Shown: piece after piece, positions 43,587-55,342 of the stretch
Layout of the letters: each line of letters begins with the position of its first letter
Position numbering within the stretch: position 1 is the stretch's first letter
Assembly: GCA_933228895.1 (NCBI GenBank)
Contig: OW121849.1
Span: 122,888,849 to 122,952,848, forward strand
Direction of reading: 5' to 3'
From: Platycnemis pennipes
Taxonomy: Eukaryota > Arthropoda > Insecta > Odonata > Platycnemididae
DNA: 64,000 nucleotides
Notes under the pieces: generated by a model
Seen by the model: the letters and a program-made list of their open reading frames with translations, nothing else
Told to the model about the DNA's origin: nothing
Database searches by the model: none
Program-made: the position numbers and the translations under genes

Positions 43587-44357
43587 GGACGTTTTACACG
43601 GTCATTGAAACTGCGCAAGTTGATGTTGCTTCCGTTTGGGTAGTCGTCTGCGAAAGTCCGTGACGTAGAAAATTGAGAGGACGCTTACTTGACAGCTTTA
43701 CAATGGTGCAATCGTCGGTGCATTATGTCAGTGGCAATATACCATTCAGTAGCGGCAATACCGTCAATATATCGCATAACGTCAAGATCTGTTAAGTAGC
43801 AATCAATTGTACGTGAAAGATTCGATAAATTACCACCACTTTAAAATATGTTTTGAGCCATAGTCTAAACATAATAGTCGAGACTCTAGTCACGTATATT
43901 TAGCCCAAAATTTGCACCACAAACGAACGGGTGCGGGCCAAGGTAACGAGTTCTTCCTTTACAAACGAAATTTAAGCTTCCACGTGATTAATCGCCCAGC
44001 TCATCATTATTGCACTTTATTCACTACCTAAGGAGTTGAGTGCAAACTCAACTCCTTAGGTAGTGAATAAAGTGCAAACTCAACTCCAACACCCAACTCA
44101 ATCTTCAACAACCTATTTAATTGGTAGAATTCCCGTGGCAGTTCGTTGCCACTACATCTGTACCATCTAGTGAGAGTAATAAACTTCAAACTTGCGCGAA
44201 CGCATGTATCAGATTAGAAAATGTTCTAATTTGCTCGCAAGCGTTCGCTCAGTGGCGCTGTCTCTCCTCGCAAGTCGTCGCTTTACACGGCGCAATATTT
44301 CTTGCGTAAGTGTTCTCTCAACAACCTGCGCAGTATCAATGGCCGTGTAAAACGGCC
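43587..44357. mobile_element. TIR element of about 771 bp (MITE-like) with an internal hairpin
   Basis: Ends of about 37 bases are inverted copies with a few mismatches: the left has gttttacacggtcattg and ctgcgcaagttg, the right is the complement of gttttacacggccattg and ctgcgcaggttg. No transposase frame. The flanks give no clear target duplication (ttaa on one side, tatag on the other). A 31-bp perfect palindrome lies inside. Confidence 0.55.
44011..44076. repeat. Perfect 31-bp inverted repeat, 4-base loop
   Basis: Left arm 44011-44041 (tgcactttattcactaccta..) and right arm 44046-44076 are exact complements separated by gcaa. Two further copies of aactcaactcc follow directly. Transcription would give a hairpin of 31 bp; on DNA it could extrude as a cruciform. 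It appears young, since no base has changed between the arms. Confidence 0.9.
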
Positions 44358-44985
44358 TATAGAATGTTAGCTTGTGCAATAATTCAATATTGCAAGTTGT
44401 GCGGGCTGGAATGTGGAGTGAAAAGAATGAGAGGAGATCAATACATCGGAAGGACCCATTTAAAATGCAGTGAAGACATATGAGGTCGGATGTCCATCGG
44501 CGGTGGGTGAGGAGGTGAAAGCCCAAGTGAGAATAATATATCCACACGCGAGTAAATATCTGAGGTGATGGATGCGATGTCGTACTATTGCTAAGAAAAA
44601 ATTGAATTTCAGCTTCGTAGGGGAGGCAGTTGACCAAAGAGGTGACCAATATTCAAGGATGGGTGGCACGCATCCAATGAACACTGATTTCAAATAAAGT
44701 GGTTCGGAAACCTCATTTAGATGGTATAGAATACCAACAACCGCAATTGCCTTATTTGTAATTGTTTTAATGTGATTCTGGAACGTTAATTTTCGGCCGA
44801 AAGTGACGCTTAAATCAGAGTGGGAAGTAAGAGGATTGCTATGGATTGCGTAAATACTATGCACGCGGTTTTGTGTTGTCCGTTCCTCTAAAATGGAATA
44901 ATTGTTCAAATTTGTCCAAAAAAATGACCAGTTTTCAAGAATAAAAATCAAAATACCCATAAGATCACCCAATTTTTATTATTGT
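44358..44985 (-). mobile_element. LINE C: Jockey-like reverse-transcriptase C-terminal fragment
   Basis: The - strand frame has SDLSVTFGRKLTFQNHIKTI, AVVGILYHLNEVSEPLYLKS and PILEYWSPLWSTASPTKL, continuing after a frameshift near 44600 as RRWTSDLICLHCILNGSF. The DLSVTF..H and LEY.SPLW motifs are the usual post-core region of Jockey-type LINEs, and the sequence differs from LINEs A and B. It abuts the TIR element at 44357. Confidence 0.8.
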
Positions 44986-47654
44986 ACTTCCTGAAGAACG
45001 GGTTCAGTTAGGATGACCCTGCTTTTGTGAGCTTCAACGGATCTTATATGAAGCACGCCGTCAAATAAAAATAAACGAGCATATTTATCAGGACAGTTAT
45101 TACTCCTGTTGCCCTTAAATTAGCCAGAAAAACCGTAGAGTCAGACGTAAGCTATCCTAAAAAGCGGGCCAACAGATATATGCTTATTGTGCACTGGAAA
45201 GATACGGGTGAAATGTAGAACTCTCTCCTCTCTCTCTCCCTCGCAACCGTTGTTTATGGGCTCGTCTGAAGCGAGAGTCATTTGTGTCGGTCGTGCTGCC
45301 TCGTTAACATTTCAAGCGAAAGTTTATTCCCTACCCAGCTCGCTCCCTTTCATCCGCCAGCCCGAATCATCCGCCCAGAGCGGACCTAAACGTCGCAACT
45401 CTCTTCTCTCTCGCCTCCCGTCCAAACAGCCTTCCCTTCCTCTCACTTCGCTCTTGCTCAAAGACGCCATCAAAACGTGAAAGACAGCCGACGAACTCAA
45501 AGACCGCGTATGACGAGAGGGAGGCGATTTAATCTCGAGTGCGAAGATCGCGGTCTCGGAAACAGCTGAGTCACGGCGACGCGGACGGGTGTAATTTCAG
45601 CGAGCCAGCTCAACCCCCTTAAGGGTTGAAGGGTCAATAGCATGCTCGAGGGACGTACTATTTCCGTTCCCCTCGGAAACAGGGTGTCGAGTTGGCTGTG
45701 TTCGAGTGCTGTTCGCGACCTCCCGCGAAAAAGTTCTCCGAATTCCATTCCCAGCAATTTTCCACGTAGTCATGTCGTCAGCCGGATGCCGTTCGGGTGA
45801 GCTCGTGACTAAAAGGCCGGGTGGAATGAGAATACAGTTACAATAAATATTCCGCTCGAGTGGAGCTGAATACGAACCAACAGAAATCAGTTAGTTACTT
45901 GCGCCCGAACCCAGAGTCCTCTGTATTGCCAAATAATAACTAGGAGTAGTGTTGACAATGCCATTTAGAGGACTTTGCCCGAACCGAAACCGAAATTTGA
46001 GGAATTTACTATTTCACAATTTTCAGTTCTATTTTCATTTGTAGTCGAGAGACTTGATTTCCTTAACGGCCAGCACCGCATGATCCCACTTGGGGGTGGG
46101 GAGAAAACTTTCCCGTTAAAAAATTGACTGAAGTCCTTATCCGACTATCCAGACAAGGAGAATAGTCAAATAAATTGCAAAGAAGGAATTACATTCTTAC
46201 TACAAATTCACTATCGCGAGTTTCGCTGGGCTTAAAATGGCAATAATTAGGCCTTCAAAAAGGGTGGTAAATCTTTTAGAAAGATCGAATACGAAGGTCA
46301 ATCAGGTAGGTGTTACGAGAAGGCACATATGTAAGGAATTAAGCGTTTTAAACTGAGGATAGTTATCTAGTCTAATCACACCATATGCGAGTTAGCTAAG
46401 ATTTAGTAAAAGATGCCCCAGCAATAACCACATCTTCAAATGTTCTGATAAAACATCAAAAAATCTATTTATTAAATGTTGAACATATTCGTAAAATGCA
46501 ATGTACCTGAAATCAACTCCTATTAGCTTATATTTTAATGCTTTTATAGCGGTTGGTTTAATATTATAGTGTTAAAGGAGTTTTCTACTTCAAGCCTTCT
46601 TCTAACTTAGCGAAAACAAGCGAGTAGCTTCTTACCTATAATAACACGTAAATTTCTGGACTCTTTTTCCCGCTAAATTTACCAGCAGAATACTGCTTAA
46701 ACCTTGAAGATGATTGTAGGACAGTCGAAACCTGGGTCGGATTAAATTATTCGTGTGGAATTTACGTAGTTTTTCTTTTGCCATCAATTAGTTTAAATTC
46801 ATTTCAGCGGTTTGGAATATAAATAACTCGCAGAGGAATAAAACGTATATGTACTTGTTATAATACATATTTAATCTCCATTAGTGCCCATAGAAAAAGA
46901 ATTTTTGTTCCGAGTGGGCGTGGCCTATTCCTTCCCAAGCACCTCTATTTAAAGCTCTGTATACAGCGCTTTACCTCCATTCTGGTTTCATTGCCACCTG
47001 CAGGGTTGTAGAATAAGTATGCCCCCACTAGTTCTTACCCTTCCCACTTTCTCTCCATTTCCCGAAATCACTACATCCACTAAATTATCCACCATTACTC
47101 GATAGCACAAGCGCCTTACTATGTCTACTCCAATCAATATTACTTCAACTCATATATCCTGCGAGATTTCCATGGGACTCTCTCCTCCAAATAATTGAGC
47201 CGTTGAAGCATTCTGAATATCCATTAAGTCACGACATCCCATTTATTCCTTCTCACGACCCTGGCGGTAGTTAGGAAAACGATAGGAAAAAATAAGGGCT
47301 AAATGGCGCGCGGGAAACAAATCCGAAATAGCGCGGGGAAACTAAAAAATATAGGCAGAAGAAAGAAGGCGCGATAGGAAGGCGGCGTGAAATGGATCGT
47401 AAACCCGGGAAGTATTTATTTCCCGGAGGCGAATGACAGCTAGGACGTCATTTGCGCCATAGGCGGCAGTAGGAATTTTTACTAGAGAGGAGTTAGCTTT
47501 CATCTACTAAATCAATAGGGACTCCTTAATCAATTCTCAGAAAACCCCTTCTAAACAATCGTGAAAATATTACAAAATTGTCGTTTTTCCACTAAGGAGA
47601 GCGGCCAACATTTACACTACTGAGAAAAGCTATAGGTAATTGGATGCAGGTAAT
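44986..47654. other. No gene recognised
   Basis: The CT-rich block at 45215-45480 gives open frames but no domain. ttgaagatgattg..cagtcgaaacctgggtcgg at 46704-46740 with gtgtggaattta after it is another decayed Penelope-type terminal motif (TTGAAGA instead of CTGAAGA). 46980-47250 has a faint antisense-LINE look but no firm motif. Confidence 0.35.
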
Positions 47655-47895
47655 TTTTTTGGGAGCGGTGGAAGAGTGGAGAGAAACTCGACGTCTGATT
47701 TAGTCTACCCTCAAGAAATGTGCCAAGGGGCGCACGGTCTAACGTCCTATCCAACGGACGATATGCTGAACTTTGAGTACTCTCCGCATAACACTCGGTT
47801 AGAGACCGGTACTTCATTGACAAATCTCTCTCACCGCCGGTATTCGAACCCAAGGCCTTCGGAATGGGAATCCAGTACTTGAGGCATCAAAGCTA
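47655..47895 (-). mobile_element. SINE 2 copy with tRNA head
   Basis: The - strand order is: tRNA head (gggttcgaataccgg as B box), caatgaagtaccggtctct, gagtact, cgtccgttggataggacg, cccttggcacatttc and ctctccactctt. Near full length and moderately diverged. Confidence 0.7.
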
Positions 47896-49589
47896 CTCGA
47901 TCCTACCTCAAGCTCGAGAAGGAACATTAGGAGGAGGCATTGGAAGGAGAGGAGTCTGTCGGGAGATGTACAGCAGGAGGACGGGGGGCTGTAGCTACAT
48001 ACGGGATGCTGCGTTGCCATGGAAAAAGTGAGGCACTGGCATAGACTCGGATACGGAAGACGAGGTAGGAGGGGAGGGCGGCATTTTTCCATTTCGTCAC
48101 GACTCCACTCTCCGCCGAGCCGTTAAAGCGAAGCAGTCCTTCGCATTTCTTCCCGCCTCTCTCAATATCTCCCGAGCGCCTTAAGAGGGGGACTTAGTGA
48201 AAGATTCAGCGTGGAGAGCCATCTGGAAAAGATTTAGTGGGCAAAAGGAGGGCGGGGGAGGGAGTCAGAGGGACCGCTGAAGCTTGAAAAGGAACACGAG
48301 GGGGAGGAAAAGGACGTCTTGCAGAGCATCTTGCGCTTTCCAAGGTGAGGAAAACACTTTTGGATTATTTCGATTCTCAAGGTCGGTGGAATAATGGATT
48401 AAATTCGCGATAAGTTCAATTATAGACTTCCAAGTTTTTTTTTCTTTTGCATACACAAATAGGCACTAAAATGATAGAGATTTCTTCTGGACTGATCGGA
48501 CAAGAAGCTTTTCCAATTCGGCATTCATTGCGGGAAAATATCTTTCGCAATCGTAGAAGAAACACATAATTCATGCTAGAATATGTATGTGACCCTCAAG
48601 TTGACAGGCCGACCTGACTATAGCGGTCAGAGCAAATAAATATTGGAATAAAAATATATATCGTTATTTTATCGCTCTCAAGATACCCTTACCTAATTTC
48701 CTAATGTGTTCGCATTAAAACTGAGTGGTGAAAATTAAAGATGTATTTACATTTATTTATCAATTGGTGACCGGGATATTACGGCCGTTACAGCATCTGG
48801 GACAGCTTATTTCACATATGCTTTCTACAAGTCCATATACCATACACAGTCTACGAAACTGAGATAGATTTCGCCTGCTAAACTCGGCTGAGCTTCATAT
48901 TGGATTCGCTTTTCCTGTAACTGAAATGACTGACGTTGATTTACAAAATGTTATGCTGGGGTAAAAATAGTACGAAGTCTGTTGGGTGAAACGCCTTTGA
49001 AAATTACTGCATGGCGAGATTTGTATATATCTCTTTTGATAGGGTGTATCGCTTTAGAGTTTTACAAGTAACCCACATGCCTCTGAAAAAATCCATCCTC
49101 TCTTTCACCACCAGCAGGTTTGAGAGTTGTGGGAAATATTTGGGTCAAATTTAGGTACGTTTCTACTGCTGCAAAGATCCCTTGCATTTCTTCGGAGGTA
49201 CTCGAGATTACCTACGCAATTAGGAGAACGATGTTTCTTCGAACTAGAATAACCAAAGCGATTGACGCCGCTAGATTGCGAGCATTATGAGAGATAGCTT
49301 AACGCGGAAACTACATTTTTTTTAAGGCTAACCACATGCAACTTAAAAATACACGCGTGAATATAATGATAATAATTAGTCCTTAAACGTTATGAATGGT
49401 TCGCAACTTCAACTAAAAAGCTTGAATTTATGATCGTCATTATCAAATTGTAGATATATTTGACGAAACCGTTTCTTTTGTACGTTATCTCCTTCATGAT
49501 AAGGTAATTCTTCACTTTAATATATTTCCTTACTTGCCCATGTATCTGCTATCCGAGGTCTCTTCTGATACTTTTCGATTAACATGATT
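47896..49589. other. No gene recognised
   Basis: GC-richer at the start (open frame of 92 codons without recognisable content), then AT-rich. No repeat family from this window was matched. Confidence 0.35.
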
Positions 49590-49700
49590 TACTTCAATGA
49601 GTCCATCGTGTCTGGGATATGGTCGATCAGATAGTTTTAGTTTTGCTTCAAATATTTCATCAGACACTTTAATAAATTTCGAAATTTCTCAGTACTATTG
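49590..49700 (-). mobile_element. Possible LINE B relic
   Basis: gagtccatcgtgtctgggatatggtcgatcagatag resembles the antisense LINE B block aggccatcgtgtctcaagatatggccgattaag at 3700-3735. No flanking blocks aligned. Confidence 0.4.
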
Positions 49701-49739
49701 AATAAGTTGGCTTAATTGCCAGAAATAAATACAGAGTAG

Positions 49740-49825
49740 AGGTCCTCCATCCCTTCCATTCCCATTCTTATACCTTTCCTCCCGGTCTGAAGCGCCTATT
49801 AGTGCGGAAACACACTTGAAAACAC
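49740..49825 (+). mobile_element. SINE 2 tail fragment
   Basis: ctccatcccttccattccc, cttatacctttcctcccgg, gaagcgcctattagtgcgg and acttgaaaacac match the 3' end of the 34.1-kb copy. Confidence 0.65.
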
Positions 49826-52797
49826 CCATGAAAAAAAATCAGTGTAACGATGCTTGTGTTAAATGATACTTGCATCAAAAGAACAGCGTATTATTTTTAG
49901 CTTTCAGAGCAACCGAGGCGAGTAAAATATATAAATTCTCTGTAGAGCTTAAAGGCTCAACACAGGGAGAATCATTTCAGATCATCACAATTTGCCATCC
50001 CAAAATATGTTTTAATTTTTGTGGGAAGTGCATGAATTATTCGACTTCTATAACAGACGCTCATCGTGTAACCCTGGTAAGGATTATATGTCACATAAGA
50101 CGTATGGTTTTGAATGCTCATAAAATTCGTTCATTATCTGATGCAAAAAATATGCATCTTTATATCAACCCTTAATGGTTCAATAAATGTTACTTTTAAG
50201 CCAATTTTAATGAAATAAAATAAATTATTGTTAAATACTTGACGTTTTTATTTGATCCACTCTCACATTTCATATCATTTCAAAGAGATTTCTATGATTA
50301 ACCTACTTTCACATCCTCAAATCTTCTTCTCATTTGATGCTTTTCCCGCGGGGAAATCAATAAAAGCAGAAAAAATAGGCGTGATTAAATATGAACTTGT
50401 ATGGATCATAAAGGACACAAATAGTTTCTAGAACAAGTGATGAGAGTGTGATGACGAAGTCAAAATATAGTAAGTGAATTTCGATTGAAATTACTACCTT
50501 GGAACCACTCGATTAGAAGATTTCAGTAATAATATGATAAAACGAATTCCTATATCCGGAAAAGACTTTGAATATTTTTTTTCGTGAAATTTTTAAAAAA
50601 TGTTTGAAACCGGTGTTTGTTGATATTCGCCAATGTATCATCAATTCAATGGCCGATGGCCGGGCCCTTGTCCTACGAAGAGAATTCCATCTTTAACTCA
50701 AAAGGCCAAATCCCTTCATCTGCAGAACACATTACGTGGTGGGCTGCGCCAATCCTTATGCCTCATCGGAATCTTACTGGCACGGTACTCTCTACACGTG
50801 GCCATTAAAAAAAACAGACGAACGAAAGAAGACTGTGGGCCGTTAACTGACTTAAGCAATGGGCCTCTCTTCCACCGAACGCGGAACCTTTCATTCCCTC
50901 CAGAAACGAACGTAGAGTGAAGACCAAACCAATGATGGAGGACTTAAGATGCTCTCCTTGGGAAAAGTAAACTCGTGAAGATTTTTCAAGAAAACGCATT
51001 AATGTTAGCACGTTGTGGGGGTCTCGCTGGTGAAATCATTTGCGAGCGGTAGATTAAAAAGGGTGTCTGGACAGCTTCCGGAAGAATGGCATAACGATCA
51101 TTTGAGCTTTTACAATTATCTCTGTTTACTTTTTGGGGATCTTTAAGAGATGAGAATATGATAATCATATAAAACAATTGCTTATGTGCAAACATTTTAA
51201 ATGAAACTTTTCGTGCACCTGTTGAAAGCAAATTTCCGCATTTATAAAAGCAAATTATAGGTACCACTTAAAAAGAATTGATTTCTGAGCCCGAAAATTC
51301 AGGTTATCTGGGGACAATATCAGGGCCACTTTAAGAAAAGTAACCCTTAAGAAGGAGAGTAATGACGGAACCTATATAGCAATAACTCTGTGTAACTGAA
51401 GCCGTGATATCGTCGTGGCCCACTTTCGACCGGGGCAACCACCAAGAAGAGATCGCCATCATTCTGTTTAGGATGGGACAGGGCACTGTGCCCACACAAG
51501 CTCATATCTCGTCTTGGAGGATGAAATCCTCCAAGATGAAATGAAATTTAACACCCAGAAGACTTAAACAAGATTCTCGGGGATTACCGTGGCGACTTCG
51601 ACAGGATACTTGATTTATTCGTGAAAAACAGGCCTTAAAAATATATAAATAAATGCTATATATATTAAATAACAAAGTTTTAAAGAAGCATCTCATTAAG
51701 ATCACCTTTTTCAAAAGGTTTTTAAGTTCGGCAGAATTAAAAATTGACCAGGAACTGTAGCTCAAAACGTGGTGCAATATGAACTTTGCTATTGGGATAT
51801 CACATACAATAAGAACAAATTACAACAGATACTTGTACTGATTTACAAATTAAATGTGAGGTAGATTGAGGTAGACAAGGAAAATTGTAGGTGTTACACT
51901 TTACAATGCAATTCAATGGGACCGATAATGTATCAAGAACTTTTCTTAGGCAGTTTATTTGATTTTAACGAGTACCATATCATCATCAGTCTATTGTAAC
52001 CAGAAATCATATAAGGCGACATATTCCATGTGAGTGAAACGATATGACACTTGAAGTTCCTATTATTGTTCCCACGCTGATTAGAGTGATTTCCAAGCCT
52101 TCGTAACCCATATGGAGAGCTACAACCAAGAACACTTCTTGGCTGCAACACAATAGACGAGGATCATAGACGTCAACATATGTGTAATAAACAATTTCAT
52201 GGCAACAGTTTAAGGAATATAAAACAAGTGACTGTTAGCAAAGCATAATGATCTCTTGTGAAGACCATTGACATTAAAATTAATGCACAGGCTTGCGATG
52301 GCGCAGATGCCTGGTAATGAAAATCATTAAGTTACATACCCCTTTCAACTTAATCGTAACATTCCTAGAAATAAACGGGAACGAGCAGCATGTGGAAATG
52401 GTCGAATTTTAAATGTCATGGCCTCTTACGTGGAACGGCTCTCTTCTGTGTTGAGTGCCTCTCTTCACACGAAAGTGTAAAGCATGAACACTGCTTGTAC
52501 AATACCTATACTATGGAAAATATTCTATAAGGCACGAAAAATGTCAAAGAAAAATTATTCTGATACCGAATTTGTTCTATTGTTGATTTCCGCGGATACA
52601 CTCTTAAAATAATGTATTCTGCTTTTAGATAGGTACCAATGAAATTTATGGCAAACGTATCGTTTAAGAAATCACGTAAAGCATGGCCATTCAATTGTAT
52701 TCTTCACTTTAAATTGGTTTTGGTGAAATTTGTTTTAGCAGAACACCAGGTATCTTTTTAAACGTCAAAAGATTTCTTCTATATTCTCATTTAGTTA
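49826..52797. other. No gene recognised; one small hairpin
   Basis: AT-rich, short open frames only. An 11-bp perfect inverted repeat with a 3-base loop (tcttggaggat / atcctccaaga) sits at 51512-51536. Confidence 0.4.
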
Positions 52798-53045
52798 ATT
52801 TTGGTGGCTAGAGAACTGTTTTTCTATCGCGAAGGTCCGAGTTCGAATCCCGACAATGTCAGAGATTTTTATTTGATATATCGGTCCCTATACTTGAGTG
52901 CTATGTTGTGAGCACTTCGAGTGCAGTACTCTGTCCGTCAGATAGGATGCTAAGCCGTGTACCCCTTGGCGCCTTTCGTTAATACCAAGCTAATGCCAAC
53001 ATGAGTTCTTCGTTACCCTTTCTCCACTCCCTTAAGTCCTACCTC
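52798..53045 (+). mobile_element. SINE 2 copy, nearly full length
   Basis: tRNA head (tggtggctagagaactg, B box gagttcgaatcccgac), aatgtcagagatttttat, atcggtccct, cagtactctgtccgtcagat, ccccttggcgcctttcg and aatgccaacatgagttc, ending near ctttctccactccctt. Best guide to the complete unit of about 250 bases. Confidence 0.75.
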
Positions 53046-53289
53046 TACCAAATTACCCTCTCATCTCAAATGGTAGAGATGACTTCAGATATCAATCGCT
53101 GGAGATAAATCAATAATTATAACCACGACTAATTTTACTCACAACGAATATTAGGAGAATTTGGCCGTGTTAAAGAACAATACACCATTCGGCTTCCACC
53201 AATCCGTTCGAAAATCTACTGAAATGAGGGTAAAGAAGGCAGACTTGGAAGAAGGTTGAGTTATCTGAGGCATATAAAGCATCAAGGAG

Positions 53290-53826
53290 AATGGGGTCGT
53301 TTACTATATTTTTTTATTGCCGAATCTGATAGAGTTTGGAAAATGAAAAGAACCGTATTTTTCCGTTTTTTGTACCGTCAATTATTTCTCGAGTTATAAG
53401 CGGCGCAAAACTGATGTTTTTAACCCTTTCGGATAAGTGGGCGTGGTGCAACCTCTGGCGTATATCGACTTCGTCCAATCACAACTGAGCCCGCGAAGCT
53501 ACTTTGCCTTATCGCAAAGGGGGCACCACAGCTGACTCTGCCAATAGGAGCAGTTGCGACAGCATCTGTGCTAGCAGACCTTCCGAGAACCCTCCTCCAC
53601 TCCCTTCCCTTCCTCGAAAAGCAGTCAAGGACGGGAGGAAAATGACGTCAATGTTATCACAGCAGCTTTTTCGGTGGGCGTAACCTTTTGCTTATTTTAA
53701 TTTTTGATTTATGAGTGAATGGTTGTGGTTAGAAGATTAATTGTTTCACTAAAATTCATTTTTCGTTTCCATCTAACGATTTCGTGTACAAAATTGCGAT
53801 TTCGGTTCCGAGTAAACGCCCCCATT
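53290..53826 (+). repeat. 537-bp dispersed element, copy 3
   Basis: Starts aatggggtcgtttac and ends gagtaaacgcccccatt; exactly 537 bases, as in copy 1. The ends form the clearest inverted pair of the three copies (aatggggtcgtttac against aatgggggcgtttac). Confidence 0.8.
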
Positions 53827-55342
53827 GCACGGGGTCAAACTACCGTAAGAGCAATTATACTGGGATTTCCGGGAAGGAAGACTAGATACCGCGGTAAATA
53901 CCGCAGAAGCATGCAAATACATTGCTAAATTGCCAGCTGAACTGCAACTTGTGGTGCTATTTCTGCAACCACTATTTTTTCTTTTGCAGCGTGGATTATT
54001 CCAGTCGTATACGTGCGCAGCTGCATGTAAAGCCTTGTCCTTTATGCGCAGTAGAAAAATTTCAAACGCAGATTCCCGTTATCCGCAGCTGGTTATAAGA
54101 GTTTTCCTTTTCGTAGCCAATATCACAATACATATCTAGAGAATTGAAGTAAACAAAAAAAAGATGACTAAAATGCTTCCTTATTGAAGAGTTAATTATA
54201 CGTAAGTCTCCTGTAATTGAAAAATTTTTACGCAACGCACTGAGAGTTACATGATGAGTTGGCAATGCTCGACAATAATACTGTACTTATTGATAAAAAA
54301 AATATTAATCTATATGAAAATTCTATCTAAGTCTACATGAAAGCACCATTATACGCTATTTAATTAATTAACCTAAATTTCAGCAATTATGAGCTTTTCT
54401 AAGCCTTGAGAATGGAAGTTGAGACTGGCACATGGTTTTTGAAACCTAGATCAGTTATTACAAAAGGTTTGGAGTAACAAGTCAAATGTTGAATCCAATG
54501 AAAAATACACATTTCCACTTTACAGGCCTGAGAGTCTTTTATACGTAGACCTATATTTTTTAGTTATTCTAAGAACATATATCATTAAATAAGGGCGTAG
54601 AACTTTTCCAAACTTTCACCATAGTATTACGCTTTGGTTGCAAAAGCATCAGGCCGTCACTTAACCAGCCAGGGACTTCGCGCATCAAGTCACTTGAATA
54701 TTTAAGTTTGCCGTACATTTTAATGATCGTATTTATTTTCTGACATTTACTCACCACAAAAACGATACAATTAATTTATGCCGTCGTAAATGAAATAATA
54801 AGATTTCGCAAGATTAAGAAATAAAATAAGAGCTAAGATTCTACTGCCGCATTTCCAAGGGCATGAAATATATGACGGTACTTGAGATATATGAAACTTT
54901 TTAAGAGTCGTAAAAATCTCATTTGCAATATTCGAGAGCCATGAGCATGTATAAAAAACTCATAATTCCGTATTTCTGCGGCAACGATAATTAATTTGAC
55001 TAATTTATTCAGTAACTCTTTCCCGTGCCAGCTACGGCAGAGAGAGGAGGTATTTTACCCCCAGAGAAAACGATAATAAAACCTCGTGATTTTTAAATGA
55101 GTACAGTAAACCGTGAAGTCCATCCTCATAACTAATTTTCACCAATGACATAATTTTATTACACTAATTCTTTTCTTTTCACAAAATACCAGTGCATGGC
55201 GAAATGCTTTAATAAATGAACATGATTGCCATAAATTTATTGGTAATATCTATATAACTCACTCAATTAATTAATAAAAATAGGGATCGTACATCCTATG
55301 ATGGATTTTAACGTGAAATAAATGGATGCGTTTTAAATCAAC
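53827..55342. other. No gene recognised
   Basis: AT-rich after a short moderately GC-rich stretch. A 62-codon - strand frame at 54757-54569 has no recognisable content. Confidence 0.35.

Noticed and set aside
44209..44357. C-terminal extension of the LINE C protein through the TIR of the 43.6-kb element
   Set aside because: The frame stays open by chance across the junction; the repeated inverted end at 43587 shows this part belongs to the TIR element.
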